Part shown: positions 8,505-16,155 of the stretch, piece by piece
Position numbering within the stretch: position 1 is the first letter of the stretch
Layout of the letters: every line of letters begins with the position of its first letter
NCBI GenBank assembly: GCA_024244665.1
Contig: JAAEOI010000590.1
Location: 1-18,445, forward strand
DNA length: 18,445 bases
Origin: Bacteroidota bacterium
Lineage (GTDB): Bacteria; Bacteroidota; Bacteroidia; Bacteroidales; GCA-2748055
Direction of reading: 5' to 3'
Program-made: the position numbers and the translations under genes
Notes under the pieces: generated by a model
The model's input: the letters and a program-made list of their open reading frames with translations, nothing else
Database searches by the model: none
What the model was told of the DNA's origin: nothing

Positions 8505-8915
8505 TTATTCAGGCAAACGGGCCGTATCTTGAACGCAGGATACGGCCTGTTTCATTCTAAGGAGCCCTACACCAAATGCTGCAAGGAGAATTCCAACTGC
8601 ATATGATGTGTAATGCATTACCGGCACGAAAAAATCAGGATTAAGTATTAACTCTATTGTGAGCCAACCGATAAGAATTCCACCCTGAATTATAGTCCCC
8701 CAGGCAGAAAACTTCTTCTTTAATAGGGTGATGATAGCCACATAAACAGGGAGCAGGCCTATGAATAACAGCAATATGATCCCCGGGGCCAGGTAGGAAC
8801 TGAACGGGGAACATTGTTTCCCTAATTTTTCGAATAGCTACTGTCAAGGCATAAGACGAGATGATGTCAGTGGAGCCACAAATATTATAAATGCCAATGA
8901 TATAATGATTCTCAT
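8505..8915 (-). pseudogene. Small multi-TM membrane protein, disrupted near the N-terminus
   Basis: From 8774 leftwards an open frame without an ATG encodes three hydrophobic segments (LLFIGLLPVYVAIITLL, GGILIGWLTIELIL, YAVGILLAAFGVGLL). The homologous-looking text begins earlier in the same frame (LFEKLGKQCSPFSSYLAPG), and an ATG at 8913-8915 in that frame gives a plausible first TM (MRIIISLAFIIFVAP). Between them lie in-frame TGA and TAG. A second frame reads GSTDIISSYALT, which looks like the missing loop, so a pair of compensating frameshifts is as likely as nonsense mutations. The C-terminal residues after LLRMKQ run through a hairpin terminator, suggesting the original stop was also lost. 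The whole resembles small (about 130 aa) Bacteroidota membrane proteins of unknown function with an SPF.SYL.PG loop. Sequencing error is the alternative. Confidence 0.6.
8520..8547. terminator. Perfect 9-bp hairpin, probable bidirectional terminator
   Basis: GGCCGTATC at 8520-8528 pairs perfectly with GATACGGCC at 8539-8547 across a 10-base loop. On the plus strand the stem is followed by TGTTTCATT, and on the minus strand by CGTTTG. It lies 43 bases past the stop of the plus-strand lipoprotein gene and inside the 3' end of the convergent broken gene. That position fits a terminator shared by two convergent genes. The T-runs are short. Confidence 0.6.
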
Positions 8916-8943
8916 AATTGTCTTTGTTTAAGCATTTTAACAT

Positions 8944-9711
8944 CTATTGATCTCTATATTTTGAAAGGGTATAACCACCCTTGATGGGTATAAATTTTGA
9001 GATTCGCGGGCTGATGGCCTTCTGTGGGCAATTATAAATGCATCGCATACACATGATGCAGTTAAATCCAAAGCCTGGTTTCCCATTACTCTTTTGCTTA
9101 ATGTTTTGTTGAGGGCAGTTGGTCCAGCAGGTTCCACAGGAGGTGCAATCATTGTTGGCATGGAGCTCGAGTCCAAATAAACGGGCGGCAGGTGATTCTG
9201 CCTTACCCATGAAATTCACCATTTTTGATTTGAACGGGACCTCCCTTTCACTTGGATCCAAAGCCATGATTCGTCTGCAGAGATCGGCTATCTTCTTCTC
9301 CGATTTAGTGATTAGCTTCTGATTCAAATCATCCGGAAAATTCATGATAAAGGTTAATGGCATGGCCAGGTCTTCATCAACCACAATTGGATATTCCTTT
9401 TTCACGAGGGATTTTCGCAGACCGGATGAAACCGCCCCGTTCAGCCAGTTGCCTGCACATCCAACAGCTATCAGGCTTACAGCTTCGTACAATCCAGGTG
9501 GCAGGGAGTTGACAAATCGTTTGACGGTTCTGGGGGCATTAAAGCCATGAACGGGATAGAGTAGAACCAGGTGTTTATTGCTTTCCAGTTTTTTCGGATG
9601 TGTAAATTCAAGCGGAAGAATATCTCTTTCCGAACTCTTCAATTCAGCAGCCAGCAATTTGGCAAGATGCAATACATTCCCCGTAGGGCTGAAGTAGATG
9701 ATGGTATACAT
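8944..9711 (-). CDS. EFR1-type flavodoxin/ferredoxin fusion protein
   Basis: This 255-residue protein has an N-terminal flavodoxin-like domain, with the FMN phosphate loop FSPTGN at 7-12 and the flavin-loop region VGCAGNW at 83-89. A C-terminal module with two [4Fe-4S] ferredoxin motifs follows: C189/C192/C195/C199P and C218/C221/C224/C228P. That order is the signature of the EFR1 family, soluble electron carriers of anaerobes and facultative anaerobes. The redox partner is not evident from the neighbours, which are a broken membrane-protein gene downstream and an unrelated lipoprotein upstream. It has its own candidate promoter 38 bases upstream. All eight iron-sulfur cysteines are intact. 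Confidence 0.9.
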   Translation of the reverse strand: MYTIIYFSPTGNVLHLAKLLAAELKSSERDILPLEFTHPKKLESNKHLVLLYPVHGFNAPRTVKRFVNSLPPGLYEAVSLIAVGCAGNWLNGAVSSGLRKSLVKKEYPIVVDEDLAMPLTFIMNFPDDLNQKLITKSEKKIADLCRRIMALDPSEREVPFKSKMVNFMGKAESPAARLFGLELHANNDCTSCGTCWTNCPQQNIKQKSNGKPGFGFNCIMCMRCIYNCPQKAISPRISKFIPIKGGYTLSKYRDQ

Positions 9712-9748
9712 TTAGGATACTAAAACGTGATTGATGAAATTCCCGGAT

Positions 9749-9756
9749 CAAAAGTA
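9749..9756 (-). promoter_or_regulatory. Candidate -7 box of the EFR1-type gene
   Basis: Read on the minus strand this is TACTTTTG, an exact match to the Bacteroidota TAnnTTTG box, 37 bases upstream of the ATG at 9711. About 20 bases further upstream is a T-run (TTTTTT) in place of a clean TTTG. The rest of the gap 9712-9883 shows nothing else I can assign. Confidence 0.45.
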
Positions 9757-9883
9757 GAGAATATCCCCGACCCGCGAAAAAACTATATACCAAACCCCGG
9801 GTTTCATAAACCAAGTGAAGCAGGTGCTGATAGAAGAATTGAGATTCCAGTTATATACAATATGATTCCATGCTTCATATTAT

Positions 9884-10825
9884 TTATTCAAACTGTCGAT
9901 TATCATAATCAGATTGAAATTTCACAATGTCAAATTTGTCAGCACCCCCATTATGGAGGATCAGACGATACCGTAAAATAGTTGGACTTTCCAATGATAA
10001 AGGGACTCTGTCCCTGCCCGGGAAAACAATGTTCTGCATACTTGAATGCTGTCTTAGAATCCAGGGAGCCTTATAGTTTGGTGTAGTCGGATGACATAAT
10101 AATATAAGACCACATAGCTCATTGCTGTTGCCAAGTGAGCCGGAAAAGTCCATCCATGACCCGGCCCCTACCTGTAATGTTTGAGGAGTAACTGACCCCC
10201 CTTGAGAAGTAAAAATTAAATCCTCAGGTGTTTTTATACGGGTACTGAATCCTCCATATCCCTTTTCATCATCCGATCCCCCGATCCATATGTCAGGGAT
10301 TAGCGGTGCCAGATCAATTTCAAAATCAATAATCCTGTAATCTTCCTCAGATTTATGCACCGTAATTGTCGTAAGCTCTTCAAGAAACGGAGTATGATTT
10401 TTATAGCCTGGTGAATTCCATAAAACTCTGACAGTTAGTAGTGCACTGTTTCTGCTTTTACTTGTTTGAACAGAGACGATATCATTGGCGATATTCTCCA
10501 TCATCCAACCATCCCCGATATTTAAAGTATCAAAACAAATTTGATGCCAGGCCCAGAAAATTCCTCTGTGATGCAGATGATCTGCAGGGAACTCCTCTGT
10601 AATAGTATCTCCGCCAAGTGAATATAAAGGATGAATGTAATTATTGAAGTAATCCTTCCCGTTCGGTGATTTAACAGCTTTTTGATAAACGAATACCGGA
10701 TCTGATCCTTCCAGCAACTCAATCCCACCATCTGTCTCGATAAAAGAAAATGAGGAACTGCTTTCCCTCGTAGAATTACAGGCGTAAAGATAGATCATGA
10801 CCAGAAACAGAAGCTTGGTTCTCAT
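9884..10825 (-). CDS. DUF6807 (PmoA-like) family lipoprotein
   Basis: This is 313 residues from the ATG at 10825, with signal peptide MRTKLLFLVMIYLYAC and the lipobox cysteine at C16. A longer frame starting from TTG at 10852 adds nine residues that would spoil the signal peptide, so I reject it. The mature part carries the DUF6807 core: an N-terminal beta-rich region (VFVYQKAV, YIHPLYSLGG) and the striking DHLHHRG motif at residues 82-88, followed by IFWAWHQI. Strands with conserved Trp and Gly continue to the end (GWMMEN, GGFSTRI, GSWMDFSG, ILRYRLILHNG). The family is usually seen in polysaccharide or sugar-utilisation contexts of Bacteroidota and Planctomycetota. The His cluster suggests metal or substrate binding, but the reaction is unknown to me. 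No sugar-utilisation genes flank it here. Confidence 0.85.
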   Translation of the reverse strand: MRTKLLFLVMIYLYACNSTRESSSSFSFIETDGGIELLEGSDPVFVYQKAVKSPNGKDYFNNYIHPLYSLGGDTITEEFPADHLHHRGIFWAWHQICFDTLNIGDGWMMENIANDIVSVQTSKSRNSALLTVRVLWNSPGYKNHTPFLEELTTITVHKSEEDYRIIDFEIDLAPLIPDIWIGGSDDEKGYGGFSTRIKTPEDLIFTSQGGSVTPQTLQVGAGSWMDFSGSLGNSNELCGLILLCHPTTPNYKAPWILRQHSSMQNIVFPGRDRVPLSLESPTILRYRLILHNGGADKFDIVKFQSDYDNRQFE

Positions 10826-10943
10826 ACTTATGCAATGTTTTTCGATTCTCAATATATGATTAATATGCTATAGATCAGGTAGTGCCTTCCCCAAAATACG
10901 CATGGTATGGTTGAATGACAGCTTTTCTATTTTATCCATATAC

Positions 10944-11798
10944 TCAACTAATTTTAATTCTTGCTGTATCGGCGAGAACCTGGAGCAGTTTTTTGCAGCC
11001 GCCATTCTTCACGAATTCACTATGTTCTTCTACGGTATTAAAACGCTGTCCGCAAATTTTATTGCACTCTATTTCGTAATCGGTATTTTCATAGAATGCC
11101 TTAAGGGTAAGGTCTTTGTCAGGATCAAAGTTTGCAGCCTTACCGGTTTGTTTCCTGTTATGGATCAATGCATTCATCCAGACCGCTGCGGCCAGCGCCC
11201 CGCAGCCATTGCCGCTCAGGCCAAGTCCCCCGGCAAATCCGGAGACCATAATCATCTCCGCTTCACTGCCACCCATTTTCCGGACTACCTCAGAAGCACA
11301 ACTTACAGGCTCTTGTGACAGATCATCCTGTCCCAATGACAATCCCTCCCTGGCGGCTTTGAGAGCTTCAGGAGCCCATTTTCCTGCAAGTTTCAGGCAG
11401 GTCACAAATTTGCCGCTGAGCATGAATTTGGCAAAACTTCTTTTATTTTGAAAATCACAGCTGGTGATCTCCTCACATTCTATACTTTTTGTCCGGTTTT
11501 CAAATGATTTCATAATGTGCTGAGTGGCCAGAATTGTTATTCCAATGGCCTGACCCGGGTTATCATTCCTTCGATGTGATTCGGCTCCAACAGCCATGGA
11601 GGCTCCCCAGAGCATTCCACATTGATATCCCTGTTGAAGGATCCCGCCCGCCATCGGATCAATTGCCTTTTCTTCCTCATCGAGGGGATATCCGAATTCA
11701 CGGTCCAGAATATAGAAGAAGGTTCGGGAGCAAGTCCCTTTCTTCAGGAATGTTCTTTTGGCTTTCAGCTTTATCGTTTCTGACTTGATTGTATTCAT
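10944..11798 (-). CDS. C_GCAxxG_C_C-type Cys-rich protein with two copies of the core module
   Basis: This 284-residue protein has ten cysteines (23, 60, 108, 114, 134, 167, 199, 245, 249, 268) and no signal peptide. The C-terminal half fits the C_GCAxxG_C_C family: C167 (CASEVVRKMGG), then GFAGGLGLSGNGCGALAAAV with C199, then C245..C249 and GGC268. The N-terminal half repeats the first part of that layout: C23 (CSRTFFYIL), then DPMAGGILQQGYQCGMLWGA with C60. An internal duplication is therefore likely. The family is thought to be redox-active or metal/iron-sulfur binding, often near electron-transfer genes; the function is unproven. It is close to the EFR1-type ferredoxin gene but separated from it by the DUF6807 gene on the same strand. 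The start ATG at 11796-11798 is unambiguous. Confidence 0.82.
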   Translation of the reverse strand: MNTIKSETIKLKAKRTFLKKGTCSRTFFYILDREFGYPLDEEEKAIDPMAGGILQQGYQCGMLWGASMAVGAESHRRNDNPGQAIGITILATQHIMKSFENRTKSIECEEITSCDFQNKRSFAKFMLSGKFVTCLKLAGKWAPEALKAAREGLSLGQDDLSQEPVSCASEVVRKMGGSEAEMIMVSGFAGGLGLSGNGCGALAAAVWMNALIHNRKQTGKAANFDPDKDLTLKAFYENTDYEIECNKICGQRFNTVEEHSEFVKNGGCKKLLQVLADTARIKIS

Positions 11799-11819
11799 AA
11801 TAATGTATTTTACATATGT

Positions 11820-11909
11820 CTAAGTTAAATCAATTTCACGATCAGCAACCATCAGTCGGCAGATATAATGGCGATCCAGTTGATCCAGGAAGCGTTCATT
11901 TTTCATCAT
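11820..11909 (-). CDS. Possible 29-residue peptide ORF
   Basis: A short frame with a double ATG (11909 and 11906) and a TAG at 11820-11822 reads MMKNERFLDQLDRHYICRLM and then nine more residues. It fills most of the gap between a broken permease gene and the C_GCAxxG gene on the same strand. The composition is protein-like (charged, amphipathic start) but I do not recognise it. It may be a relic of a larger gene or chance. Confidence 0.25.
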   Translation of the reverse strand: MMKNERFLDQLDRHYICRLMVADREIDLT

Positions 11910-11943
11910 GTCCGTAATTATGTTTGTTTGTCAATTTCTGGAC

Positions 11944-12980
11944 TTATTCATTTCTCAGCGCCTCCGAAGGGTTCATCGTGGCTGCCTCCATCCCTGGGAT
12001 ATGACAGTGACCATGGCAAGCAGTACAGCCAGCAAGCCAGCCAGTAGGAAGATGGGGATTCCCAACTTGACCCTGAATGGAAAATCCATCAGCCAGTTGT
12101 GCATGAAATACCACGCCACCGGCCAGGCTACAACGTTAGATACCAGAACCAGGATCAGAAACTCCCTGGAAATAAGACGCACGATCAGGCCCACACTGGA
12201 GCCTGCTACCTTTCGGATACCAATTTCTCTTCTAGGCTGTTCAACAGAGTAAGACTCCAGTCCCAGGATCCCAAGGGATGCAATCAGGATAAACAGAGCT
12301 ACTATAGAGAACACATAGACAGTTGTCAGGTTTCCGGGGGCTTCAAAATCAAACCTGAGTTCCGATTTCAGGTGTGTATCAAAGAGAGGCTGCAACCAGT
12401 AACGGATGTTCTCAGAAGCCCCCTCTTCGAATACCTCTTCAATCAAAGCTGGAAATTTCGCTTCAAGGTCCTCTTTGGATTGATTCCCGGGCAAAAGGAG
12501 ATAGTAGGCCACGGTCCCTTCCCCCCAGTTTAGTTTTTGACGATCGTTATAAAGGTACTCGGCTGTGGACATGGAGACCAGGATATCCGGTTGGATATGT
12601 GAGTTGCCGGGATAATCAACATATACCCCGGCCACCTTCTGGGAAATCACACAGGTGAAAGGCTCCTTTAATGAGTAAGACGGATCACCCCTGAGCATAT
12701 CGAAGGAGAATACTCTGAAGATGTTCGAGCTCGTCAGCCATGCGGTAAGGACCTATGGCATGAGTGAAGGTTTCTCCATTGGGGCTTGTATAGTCAAAAA
12801 ACAGGCGATAGATCCGATCCCCTTTGGCATGAAAACGATCATAAGAGAATTCATCTGCTATGTATAAAACAATTAGGAGACAACGACAATTCCTATGGCA
12901 AGGCCTGATATATTGATGAGAGAATATCCTTTCTGGCGAAAGACATTCCTCAAGGCTATTGTGATATAGTTTCGAAGCAT
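11944..12980 (-). pseudogene. FtsX/MacB-like ABC transporter permease, multiply disrupted
   Basis: The relic starts at ATG 12980 with MLRNYITIALRNVFRQKGYS and ISGLAIGIVVVS, the classic N-terminus and first TM of Bacteroidota MacB-like permeases. A frameshift with TAA follows, and the adjacent frame continues as IADEFSYDRFHAKGDRIYRL to MADELEH. A further break follows, and FRVFSFDMLRGDPSYSLKEP resumes in the frame that stays open from 12698. About 30 expected residues are missing at that join and again between SQKVA and GVYVDYPGNSH. The TM part joins first-half text (LQPLFDTHLKSELRF, VYVFSIVALFILIA) to second-half text (SLGILGLESYSVEQPRREIG). A last 1-base loss near 11977 moves the ending MNPSEALRNE into another frame, ending at TAA 11944-11946. 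Intact relatives are about 800 residues with two FtsX domains. Confidence 0.8.
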
Positions 12981-13151
12981 GATGTAAAAGGTTCTCTGAA
13001 ATTCAATATAAACCAACAACAAAATTCCAAATAGATCGACCTGGCTGATAGGGCTGGTCCATATCCTAAAAGACTGGACGCTTAAAGCTCAGGCAGGTAG
13101 AGGGATAGGCCTTGCGCAACAAATTCTTTGCTTGATATAAATGCTATTGTT

Positions 13152-15635
13152 TTACTTATCCTGATGCTTCCTGTTGCGATTTTTTCTCGGTCTGCCCGAA
13201 GATGATGACTGGCCTCTTCGGAGTCCACGGCCTCTTTTTGGGGCGATGGAAGTTCCTGATTCCTGGCTTAACATATTACCGAAGCGAATACCAACAAATA
13301 CTGTACGCGGAGTAAGGGGACCATAGACATAGGCAGGATCACGGTTGATGCCCGTATCGAAATCGTCCTGGTAGGAGTTCAGGATGTTTTTGATCCCTCC
13401 GGAAAATTCAACTGAGGCGCCGTTAAGTCTCACTGTATATTTCAGTTTTAGACCCATATCGAAAAAGTTATCCGAGCTTCGCAGTTCTCCCTGGGGATTT
13501 TCTGTACCAAAATAGGGTATCAGCATTTTTCCCGTATAATTTCCAGTTCCCGAAAGGCAGAATTTTTTGCTGAAGTCCCAGTCCAGGGCGAGAAATCCGT
13601 ATGCATTGGGGGCGCGAAAGAAGCGTTTTTCATTAAAATCCTGTGCTTCCTCAAACTTGCTGGATTGCAGGGTGAAGCCTGAAGTCAGGAAGAAGTCCCG
13701 GGCCGGTCGAAGCTTGAACTCCGTGTTTATGCCCTGAACGATAGCACCACCTTGAGAATTCACACGGGTGTAAATGACTGTGCCTTCCGCATCGGGATCG
13801 CCAATTTGGTTGGCAAAAGCATCTACCAGTCGTGTATGGAATGTTTCTACCAGAATACCTGTATAGACTTGTCCAATTTGCCTGTTAAAGTCCAGAGAGG
13901 CATTCAGGCTATGCGAGGTTTCCTGTTTCAGATCCGGATCGTTCTTATGTAGGACCTGGCGCGATCCGGAGGTTTCGATGTGCAGGTCCTCATCGAAAAT
14001 CTGCGGGGCCCTGTATCCCTGAGAATAGCTAATTCTTGCCTGCAGCGATTCCAGCAGCTTATACATGAAGCTAATGCGGGGGCTAAACACATTGCCTTTC
14101 TTTGCTGCTTCAGATTCCTGTGCCTGATCATTAATTCTGTAATGATCGAATCGAAGACCCAGTGCGGTTTTGAAGCGATTCAGTTTCAATTCGTACTGGG
14201 CGAAGGTCCCTGTGGTGATCGACGACTGATCTGATACGACAGTATTGGCCGTATGGGGGATATCGACAATGACATTGTCAACCACTGTGGCATTATCCAG
14301 ATCGGGATAGCCCAGTTTTTTATCCAGTAGAAATCCACCGGTGTTTTCCACCCCCCAGACCAGGTTTGAATTGCCCAATACAGCCTTGTATTGCAGGCCC
14401 ATGTTGAAGGACCTGTCCCTTGAATTGCCGTAACCACTTAAGGACTGTCTGGCTCCGTAATAAGAATCCCTGTTCAGAAACTGTCCCGAGGCATAAAGGG
14501 AAAGCATATCGTACTCCCGGAAATAGCGTTCATAGGTAAGGCCGGCGACCTTCATCCGATGAGTAAGGGCTTCGGCAATGTCACGTTCGTGCAGGGGATA
14601 GTCCTGCATATTGCCACCACTCCGTTCTTCATTGATAGCAAAAAAGTCAATCGCCAGTCTGTCCCTACTGCTGAAACGATGGAAAACCCTGGCCCCAAAG
14701 GTTATATTTTCTAAGGGTGCCAATTCGGAAAAGCTATCGCTATTGGCATCAAACATCTCACGCTTTCGGGTGAAACCATAAAGAGACAGACCTGTTTTGT
14801 GATCTTCCGAGACAACAGAGGTATTGAAGTTTACTGAAAGGTCTGATGCCGTACCTCCCGATTCGTCCATGCCTATCCCTGTCAAGGCATAGGTGATTCC
14901 CCCTTCATAAGAGTTTGTTGTGGGATCCTTAAGTATTATGTTGATCGTTCCGGCAATGGCATTGCTACCGAAAAGGGCCGATCCACCGCCCCGGACTACT
15001 TCTACCTTTTCCACCATGGTGGAGGGGATTAATTCCAGCCCATATACTCCGGCCAGTCCACTGAAGATGGGACGGCTGTTAATCAGAATTTGGGAATAGG
15101 GTCCTTCCATCCCGTTCATTCTAACCTGTGAGAATCCACAATTCTGGCAGTTATTCTCAAGGCGCAGTCCGGGTGAAAAATTAAGTCCCTCTCCCAGAGT
15201 TTGGGACTGGGTGGAGTGGAAGATCTGCTTGCCTATGGTATTCACTATGACAGGGGCTTCAGTCCGTTTCTGTTCGCTTCGGTCGGCCGAAACAACTACC
15301 TCTTCCAGGTTCATGAAGTCTTCTTCCAGCTTGAATTTAATTTCGTGAGTCGTATTCTCTTGAATGATGATCGTCTTTTCCTGGGTTTTGTAACCAATGT
15401 TGGTGACTACGATGATCTGCTCTCCCAGAGGGAGGTTGATTAACTGGAAGTGTCCGGTTTCATCAGTTGAAGTGCCAATGGTGGTCCCTTTCAGGGATAC
15501 GTTGGCAAAAGGTATGTGCTTCCCCTGGCAGACCACATGACCCACGATGTTGGCATCGCTGTGGTGCTTTTGAGACATGCTGAATTGGGTGAGGGTGAGC
15601 AGGAAAATGCAAATTACGATATATGATTTTTTCAT
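13152..15635 (-). CDS. TonB-dependent outer-membrane receptor with CarboxypepD_reg-like domain
   Basis: This 827-residue outer-membrane receptor has a signal peptide (about 1-21). A carboxypeptidase-regulatory-like beta-sandwich follows at about 28-108 (VGHVVCQGKHIPFANVSLKG, TDETGHFQLINLP), then a TonB-box-like EEVVVSA at 111-117. The plug domain (about 120-240) contains NNCQNCGFSQVRMNGMEG, with a CxxC at C163/C166, and VEVVRGGGSALFGSNAIAGT. The remainder is a 22-strand barrel with many aromatic-ended strands. The likely last strand is TPRTVFVGIRFGNM, after which a 39-residue Arg/Lys/Ser-rich tail follows, which is unusual. The receptor imports a ligand with TonB/ExbBD energy. The substrate is inferred to be a metal or metal chelate because a His-rich membrane protein lies 80 bases upstream on the same strand. 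Base composition is similar to the neighbours and the frame is intact. Confidence 0.93.
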   Translation of the reverse strand: MKKSYIVICIFLLTLTQFSMSQKHHSDANIVGHVVCQGKHIPFANVSLKGTTIGTSTDETGHFQLINLPLGEQIIVVTNIGYKTQEKTIIIQENTTHEIKFKLEEDFMNLEEVVVSADRSEQKRTEAPVIVNTIGKQIFHSTQSQTLGEGLNFSPGLRLENNCQNCGFSQVRMNGMEGPYSQILINSRPIFSGLAGVYGLELIPSTMVEKVEVVRGGGSALFGSNAIAGTINIILKDPTTNSYEGGITYALTGIGMDESGGTASDLSVNFNTSVVSEDHKTGLSLYGFTRKREMFDANSDSFSELAPLENITFGARVFHRFSSRDRLAIDFFAINEERSGGNMQDYPLHERDIAEALTHRMKVAGLTYERYFREYDMLSLYASGQFLNRDSYYGARQSLSGYGNSRDRSFNMGLQYKAVLGNSNLVWGVENTGGFLLDKKLGYPDLDNATVVDNVIVDIPHTANTVVSDQSSITTGTFAQYELKLNRFKTALGLRFDHYRINDQAQESEAAKKGNVFSPRISFMYKLLESLQARISYSQGYRAPQIFDEDLHIETSGSRQVLHKNDPDLKQETSHSLNASLDFNRQIGQVYTGILVETFHTRLVDAFANQIGDPDAEGTVIYTRVNSQGGAIVQGINTEFKLRPARDFFLTSGFTLQSSKFEEAQDFNEKRFFRAPNAYGFLALDWDFSKKFCLSGTGNYTGKMLIPYFGTENPQGELRSSDNFFDMGLKLKYTVRLNGASVEFSGGIKNILNSYQDDFDTGINRDPAYVYGPLTPRTVFVGIRFGNMLSQESGTSIAPKRGRGLRRGQSSSSGRPRKNRNRKHQDK

Positions 15636-15715
15636 TTGAGATATTTTGTATGTACCTGGAAAGCAGAGTGCCTGGACGGCACACAGCTGTTACTTCAATG
15701 GGACGTAATATGAAT

Positions 15716-16081
15716 CTACATACAATATGGAGGGGCCCTGCCTGGAGTGAGAGGGACAAAGGCCGGAAGCATGCGGTCCGCTGTGGGCTCATTGAAGCCG
15801 GTCCTGGATGCAAGCTGCTTCAGAATAAATGCTGCACTGACAAAGAGCATCAGTATATCCAGGTGATCCAGCAGAAAAAGTTCCGTGCCTGAGTGATCGT
15901 GTGATGAATTAGACTTGTTCTCAGTGCTTTTGTTGAAGGGGTGGGCATGAGAATGAATGGATCCTTCTGGCTGGAGATGGACATGGGTATAAATGGCCTT
16001 GTTAACCATTAATGCACCCATGACAAGGATCATTATGCCTAATGTCAATCGTTTCAGTGTATTGCCAAAGAGACTACTCAT
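15716..16081 (-). CDS. His-rich small membrane protein, probable metal-handling partner of the receptor
   Basis: This 121-residue protein has a first TM at about 9-28 (LTLGIMILVMGALMVNKAIY) and a loop at about 31-65 rich in His (THVHLQPEGSIHSHAH, then SSHDHS: seven His in about 33 residues). A second TM follows at about 69-90 (LDHLDILMLFVSAAFILKQL), and a short C-terminus ends in a RAPP-type motif (LTPGRAPPYCM). The layout suggests a metal-binding periplasmic loop between two helices. It lies directly upstream of the TonB receptor gene (80-base gap, same strand), so co-transcription and a shared job in divalent metal (Zn, Cu, Co or Ni) handling are likely. I know no firm biochemical function for this type of protein. 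Part of the stretch 16082-16155 before it should hold the promoter, but I see no clear box. Confidence 0.75.
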   Translation of the reverse strand: MSSLFGNTLKRLTLGIMILVMGALMVNKAIYTHVHLQPEGSIHSHAHPFNKSTENKSNSSHDHSGTELFLLDHLDILMLFVSAAFILKQLASRTGFNEPTADRMLPAFVPLTPGRAPPYCM

Positions 16082-16155
16082 TCGCTTGCAAAGGAAAGAA
16101 ATCTCTTAAACAGCGCAATACCTAAATCATGATATTTTTCTGATACCGGACTTAT

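Noticed and set aside
9792..9804. AAACCC/GGGTTT palindrome upstream of the EFR1-type gene
   Set aside because: Arms are six bases with a one-base centre; it cannot form a usable hairpin loop, and I know no regulator that fits.
12099..12533. A 144-codon plus-strand open frame opposite the permease relic
   Set aside because: It is antisense to recognisable FtsX text and has no features of a real protein.
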